A model generated the notes under the pieces. That model saw only the letters and a program-made list of their open reading frames with translations. It searched no databases and had not been told where the DNA came from. From positions 1-30,330 of the forward strand of contig DLEF01000029.1 of assembly GCA_002481545.1 (NCBI GenBank): a DNA stretch of 30,330 bases, in the 5' to 3' direction. A program made the translations under genes and the position numbers. This document shows, piece after piece, positions 26,673-30,330 of the stretch (positions are counted from its first letter, which is position 1; each line of letters begins with the position of its first letter). The stretch is from Cyanobacteria bacterium UBA7753 (lineage in GTDB: Bacteria; Cyanobacteriota; Vampirovibrionia; Gastranaerophilales; Gastranaerophilaceae).

Positions 26673-28070
26673 TTATTGTTTTGTTACGTAGTTAAGCATA
26701 GCTCTTACGCCTGCGCCTGCAGAACCTTTGATAAACTCGCCTTGAGGTTTTTCAAAGAATGCAGTACCTGCGATATCAATATGAGCCCATTTTGCCTTAT
26801 CGACAAATTCTTGCAAGAACAAGCCTGCTGTTTGAGCACCGCCCCAACGAGAGCCGGTATTTTGCATATCAGCGATATCACTCTTTAAGCTTTCCTTGTA
26901 TTCTTCATCCATAGGGAGTTCCCAATATTTTTCACCGCAATCGCTCGCAACTTTGATAAGGTCTTTAACAAACTTATCATCGTTTCCGACAATACCTGAA
27001 CGAACGGTACCCAATGCTACCATACAAGCGCCTGTAAGTGTTGCAAGGTCAATAATTTCATCAACGCCGAGTTTTTCTGCGTAGCAAAGTGCATCAGCAA
27101 GAGTTAATCTGCCTTCTGCATCGGTGTTATCAACTTCGATTGTTTTGCCGTTCATAGCAGTTAAGACGTCACCAGGTTTGTATGCGGCACAGCCCGGCAT
27201 ATTTTCACAAGCGGCAATAATACCGTTAACTTCAACATCAGGAGCGAGTTCTTTGATTACGCTCATAACACCTAAAACGCAAGCCCCTGCTGACATATCG
27301 TCTCTCATTGTTAACATTGAAGCCGGCGGTTTCAAGTCTAAACCGCCACTATCAAAGCATAGCCCTTTGCCGATAATGGCAATTCTTTTCTTAGGGTTTT
27401 GCGGAGTGTACTTGATGTGAATGAATTTAGGAGGTTGCGCACTGCCTTTTGAAACTGCGGTGAACGCACCCATACCCATTTTTTCACATTCATCTCTGTC
27501 ATATATTTTTGTCTCAAGACCGAAGGTTTGAGCAATCTCAGCAAGCTTTGTCGGCGTTGCATAAGCAGCAGGTTCGTTTGCCAAGTCTCTTGTGAATTTC
27601 ATAGCCTTAGTGATGATTTCTGCACGTCTGAGTTCTTTTTCGTCAGCATTAACATAAACGGTCTCAACTTTATCATCTTTTTTAGTTTTGTATTTATCGA
27701 ATGAATAGTTTGCAATACCTACACCGTATGTAAATTGTTCGGCATAGTCAAAATCTACGCCCGTATATTCATAAGCAACGGATTTAGCCTTCATTTGGAT
27801 TGCTTTCTTGAGGGCTTTTTCAGTCGCAATTCTTAATTTGTCAGGTGTAAATTCAGCTTTCTTGCCAAATCCGATAACCAAGATTTTTCTTGCTTTTTGC
27901 TTACCGTAAGTTGGCAAAAGATAGGTTTGACCGAATTTACCTTCAAATTTATCTTCTTCAATCGCATATTTGTTTGCGAGCTCTTGCGTAGTTTTTTCAC
28001 CTTCAAATTGATTTACAACTAGAATATCACATTCTTGACCTTGCAAATCGGAAACAACTTTTATTTCCAT
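26673..28070 (-). CDS. pepA: Leucyl aminopeptidase (M17 family)
   Basis: Cytoplasmic hexameric dimetal aminopeptidase that removes N-terminal residues from peptides. 465 residues. The C-terminal catalytic domain has the signature NTDAEGRLTLADAL (about 313-326), with upstream GKGLCFDSGGLDLKP and MRDDMSAGACVLGVM supplying the metal-binding Lys/Asp residues and LATLTGACMVALG after it. The shorter N-terminal domain is conserved in length. I chose ATG 28070 (MEIKVVSD) because AAGGAG lies 8 nt upstream; the frame stays open a further 44 codons upstream but that stretch is Asn/Tyr-rich intergenic sequence. XerC-accessory DNA-binding roles known from E. coli PepA cannot be inferred here. Confidence 0.95.
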   Translation of the reverse strand: MEIKVVSDLQGQECDILVVNQFEGEKTTQELANKYAIEEDKFEGKFGQTYLLPTYGKQKARKILVIGFGKKAEFTPDKLRIATEKALKKAIQMKAKSVAYEYTGVDFDYAEQFTYGVGIANYSFDKYKTKKDDKVETVYVNADEKELRRAEIITKAMKFTRDLANEPAAYATPTKLAEIAQTFGLETKIYDRDECEKMGMGAFTAVSKGSAQPPKFIHIKYTPQNPKKRIAIIGKGLCFDSGGLDLKPPASMLTMRDDMSAGACVLGVMSVIKELAPDVEVNGIIAACENMPGCAAYKPGDVLTAMNGKTIEVDNTDAEGRLTLADALCYAEKLGVDEIIDLATLTGACMVALGTVRSGIVGNDDKFVKDLIKVASDCGEKYWELPMDEEYKESLKSDIADMQNTGSRWGGAQTAGLFLQEFVDKAKWAHIDIAGTAFFEKPQGEFIKGSAGAGVRAMLNYVTKQ

Positions 28071-28104
28071 ACATCTCTCTCCTTTCTGTTTTCTATTATT
28101 ATAA

Positions 28105-28133
28105 ATTATAGTATTTTTATTGACATTATACAA
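28105..28133 (-). promoter_or_regulatory. pepA promoter
   Basis: On the minus strand TTGTAT (28133-28128), a 17-nt spacer and a perfect TATAAT (28110-28105), giving a leader of about 30 nt that includes the AAGGAG site of pepA. Confidence 0.6.
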
Positions 28134-28162
28134 ATATATTATATTTTTATTAAAATAGTAAT

Positions 28163-28696
28163 ATGTTATCCGATAAAATAAATGATTATATTGAAAACTC
28201 AAAGATTAGGGGCAAATTAGCCCGTTGGAAAAAGTCGCCCGTTTATGTATTTATTACCCCTATTACGGCAAATATCAATAATAAAGAATTTTATTACGGC
28301 GAAATTGAAAGAGCCATGTCAAACTGGAATAAGAGTTTGCAAAGGGTAAATATCTCTGTAAAATTTGAAAAAACTACGGATGTAAACAATGCAGATGTCA
28401 TAATACATTGGGTAAAAGTCGGAAGAGTATATGAGGGAATGTGCAAATATTTATCCGTAATATCAGATGAAATAAAAAAGATTTCCATAGATGTCGGGCT
28501 ATACAATGAATACTCGGGGAAAAACACAACGGATGAAAGCATATTTTTTGCGATGATGCATGAGTTCGGACACTCATTAGGACTCGGGCACGGGGTAGAA
28601 ATTGACGATGTTATGTTCGTTCCACACAAAAAGAATATCTCACACCCTAGTGAAAACGATTTGTATGTACTAAAGAAGATTTACGGAATAATATAG
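28163..28696 (+). CDS. Matrixin-like zinc metalloprotease
   Basis: A 177-residue protein with the metzincin signature HEFGHSLGLGH (H133, E134, H137, H143) followed by a Met-turn M151 in DDVMFVP, as in matrixins (M10). The N-terminal part (VYVFITPITANINNKEF, AMSNWNKSL, NADVIIHWV) also matches small bacterial matrixin-like proteins. There is no signal peptide, pro-domain cysteine switch or membrane segment, so it acts in the cytoplasm or is exported by a non-Sec route. No Shine-Dalgarno is visible; a TAAAAT box ends 6 nt before the ATG, suggesting a leaderless transcript. It ends in TAG, which abuts the stop codon of the next, convergent gene with no gap. Confidence 0.8.
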   Translation: MLSDKINDYIENSKIRGKLARWKKSPVYVFITPITANINNKEFYYGEIERAMSNWNKSLQRVNISVKFEKTTDVNNADVIIHWVKVGRVYEGMCKYLSVISDEIKKISIDVGLYNEYSGKNTTDESIFFAMMHEFGHSLGLGHGVEIDDVMFVPHKKNISHPSENDLYVLKKIYGII

Positions 28697-29299
28697 TTAT
28701 ATCTTATTGTCTTCTAAGAATAAACTTTTGCTAACCTGACTAAAAAATTCTTGGTATAACTCTGGGTCATAATGTCTTACAACTTTTCTCGGAGAAGATT
28801 TAACCGTTGTATACCCGTCAGCATTTTCAAGGACTTTTTCTATTACAATAAAACGAACTTTTACTGTTTTTCCGACTTTTTCAATATTTACGTTTGAGTC
28901 AAAAATAACAGGATGTAAACTCAACTCATTGTCTAAACGCATGGAATTAACATATAAATCATACATTCCATAAACATTACCGAAAACAGAAGAAAATGAA
29001 TCTAACAAGATACATGTACTATATATCGCAACACGCCCTTTATCCGTTCTTTTCAATTTTGTTTCTTTTTTTGCTCTTATATGCCCTAAATCAGGTTCTA
29101 CAATTTGAACAATAAAACCGTTATCCTGCAATGTACTTATTACGGCTTTTGTAACCTTTTCTACATCAGGAGTGTCGAAAACGTGCGTCTGGACTTCTCT
29201 TATCTCAAGCATCGACTTATGTTTTTGTGCTGTTTTAGCAAAAACAGAATGTTGCGATAATAATATGATTGATAATAAAACTATAATATATTTTTTCAT
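28697..29299 (-). CDS. Sec-exported periplasmic protein, paralogue of its upstream neighbour
   Basis: 200 residues with a clear signal peptide (MKKYIIVLLSIILLSQHSVFA, cut before KTAQ). The mature part starts with REVQTHVFDTPDVEKVTKAV, STLQDNGFIV and GHIRAKKETK and ends with YQEFFSQVSKSLFLEDNKI. The same landmarks occur in the same order in the gene just upstream, so the two arose by duplication. There is no lipobox. The family is unrecognised; the alternating strand/helix pattern and the 'defect in one-copy gene with long insert' shape suggest a small periplasmic alpha/beta domain. Last gene of a three-gene leftward operon, 2 bp after its paralogue. Confidence 0.75.
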   Translation of the reverse strand: MKKYIIVLLSIILLSQHSVFAKTAQKHKSMLEIREVQTHVFDTPDVEKVTKAVISTLQDNGFIVQIVEPDLGHIRAKKETKLKRTDKGRVAIYSTCILLDSFSSVFGNVYGMYDLYVNSMRLDNELSLHPVIFDSNVNIEKVGKTVKVRFIVIEKVLENADGYTTVKSSPRKVVRHYDPELYQEFFSQVSKSLFLEDNKI

Positions 29300-29301
29300 A
29301 A

Positions 29302-29820
29302 TTATATCTTTTGTTGTTGTATAAAGATTGCCTTATCTACTTTACTAAAAAATGTTTGATAATACTTACTTTCGGTTATTTCATCAATATTCATGGCATT
29401 CCCATACATGTTTAATAATTTACGTTTAAAATTTATTCTAACACGATAGCTTTTACCATATTCTGATATATTAGCCGTTGCCTCAACAACCGCAACTTTT
29501 GCACCACTCATTTTCTTTTTGGGGATACCAAATTCTTCTTCAAAATTTATTGTCTTATCATTTGTACTAAATTCTTTTGCTCCAGAAATAAAGCCTAATA
29601 AAGTATTTGCATTATTAACAATAAAACCTTCGTCTTGTAATACATTAAGCATAGCTTTCATAATAGTTGCTTTATCAACGGAACTGTATTCTCTTGTCTG
29701 ATATTGACGTTTTTGCAATTGTGTTTGCGGAGTAATTACATCACTTGTATTGTTTGTTTTAGCAAACGCCGGCACACAAATACATACTAATAACAGAATT
29801 AATAATAGTTTTTTCTTCAT
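29302..29820 (-). CDS. Sec-exported periplasmic protein, paralogue of its downstream neighbour
   Basis: 172 residues. Signal peptide MKKKLLLILLLVCICVPAFA is cut before KTNN. The mature part has RQYQTREYSSVDKATIMKAM, NVLQDEGFIV, LGFISGAKEF and ends YYQTFFSKVDKAIFIQQQKI, matching the neighbouring gene at both ends with a shorter, different middle. An AGAGG site lies before the ATG. It sits 8 bp after the BamE-like gene. Function is unknown; the shared operon with a BamE-like domain suggests an envelope role. Confidence 0.75.
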   Translation of the reverse strand: MKKKLLLILLLVCICVPAFAKTNNTSDVITPQTQLQKRQYQTREYSSVDKATIMKAMLNVLQDEGFIVNNANTLLGFISGAKEFSTNDKTINFEEEFGIPKKKMSGAKVAVVEATANISEYGKSYRVRINFKRKLLNMYGNAMNIDEITESKYYQTFFSKVDKAIFIQQQKI

Positions 29821-29828
29821 ATAAACCT

Positions 29829-30329
29829 CTAAAAATTACTCATGTGATATTTAAAAGACGCAACTTTTTGATTTTGGAATTTTATAACAATAGTTAGTGT
29901 CTTTTGTGAAGTTTGAGCGGTTCCTGATGATTTACCATAACCTACACCAAGGATTCCACCACCTCCGGCACTGTTTCCGTAACCACCACCTATACCGCCG
30001 GCACCAACTTGGAAACCATTGCTGTTATATGATTGAACAGTTGATACTTTATCATAAATCCAAGTTTCTTTTCCGTCTGCATCAGTAGTTACAATATTCG
30101 GAGCCCCAAGGACTTCAGCCACATCGGCTTGTGAAGTTCCCAGTTTTATTGTTTTTTGTGCTGTTCCTAAAGTCATTGTCGTTTGTTTTACAGGAGACTG
30201 AATATATTTTTCAGGATGTTTAATTTTATCGATTTCCTGTTTTTGTCTAATTTTTTCTAATTTTTTTTGATATTTATACTCTGACTTTGATATACCCGTT
30301 TCAACTATTGCTAAAGAAGGCAAGCCAAT
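29829..30329 (-). CDS. BamE/SmpA-like envelope protein, 5' end outside the window
   Basis: The frame is open to the window edge; the residues before the internal TTG (30321-30323) continue as a hydrophobic stretch (IGLPSLAIVETG), probably the end of a signal peptide, so the true start lies beyond. After a charged helix (YKYQKKLEKIRQKQEIDKIK) comes a BamE-like domain: IKLGTSQADVAEVLGAPN followed by DADGKETWIYDK, the usual 'lGmt..eV...lG.P...W.Y' pattern. Then comes a glycine-rich loop (VGAGGIGGGYGNSAGGGG) and a final strand (LTIVIKFQNQKVASFKYH). Likely a periplasmic or outer-membrane-associated protein; first visible gene of an operon with the two paralogous exported proteins. Confidence 0.65.
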   Translation of the reverse strand: MGLPSLAIVETGISKSEYKYQKKLEKIRQKQEIDKIKHPEKYIQSPVKQTTMTLGTAQKTIKLGTSQADVAEVLGAPNIVTTDADGKETWIYDKVSTVQSYNSNGFQVGAGGIGGGYGNSAGGGGILGVGYGKSSGTAQTSQKTLTIVIKFQNQKVASFKYHMSNF

Positions 30330-30330
30330 A

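Noticed and set aside
26673..28202. Longer pepA start at 28202
   Set aside because: The added 44 residues are Asn/Tyr/Ile-rich, overlap the promoter, and lack a ribosome site, while ATG 28070 has a good AAGGAG.

Overview
The window is AT-rich, densely coded chromosomal DNA from a diderm (outer-membrane) bacterium. A complete tripartite RND efflux operon with a TolC-type outer-membrane factor, a BamE-like lipoprotein-type domain and several Sec-signal proteins show the double membrane. Isoprenoids are made by the MEP route (dxr). Protein style (lysine/asparagine-rich, short N-terminal conserved heads, many unusual hypothetical proteins, the MGLSSSQARL-type head) resembles uncultured gut Gastranaerophilales/Melainabacteria. 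That assignment is inference from recall, not from a search.

Left part (1-5300): a truncated membrane protein, a stand-alone flavin-reductase-like protein that matches the flavin domain of clostridial high-molecular-weight rubredoxins but lacks the rubredoxin part, a small orphan protein, then a leftward leuS-TSCPD operon. Between leuS and hom lie about 720 bp without an intact gene. This gap contains a leftward terminator and a decayed reading frame or unannotated RNA. Then comes the threonine operon hom-thrC (5315-7678), followed by structured non-coding repeats and a leftward 915-residue GLUG/beta-helix protein.

Middle (10.8-16.1 kb): dxr overlapping ruvA, a UshA-type metallophosphatase without a signal peptide, a XerC/D-type tyrosine recombinase and a FabG-like SDR. 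From 16.16 to 16.61 kb is the oddest stretch. A strong promoter is followed by two degenerate fragments that repeat the 5' end and D-arm of a tRNA, and only then by the intact tRNA-Lys(CUU). Directly after it is a DUF262/HNH gene broken by one in-frame amber codon, then a leftward protein whose H-G and C-C motifs look like a clan CD cysteine peptidase.

Right part (19.3-30.3 kb): the efflux operon (membrane fusion protein, RND pump, TolC factor) with a zincin-like HExxH protein at its end, a bidirectional terminator, leftward pepA, a rightward matrixin-like metalloprotease, and a leftward operon of three small envelope proteins, two of which are tandem paralogues. No CRISPR array, rRNA or insertion sequence was seen. 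A recurring theme is proteins of normally extracytoplasmic type (5'-nucleotidase, GLUG beta-helix, two metallopeptidases, the putative cysteine peptidase) that have no Sec signal peptide.
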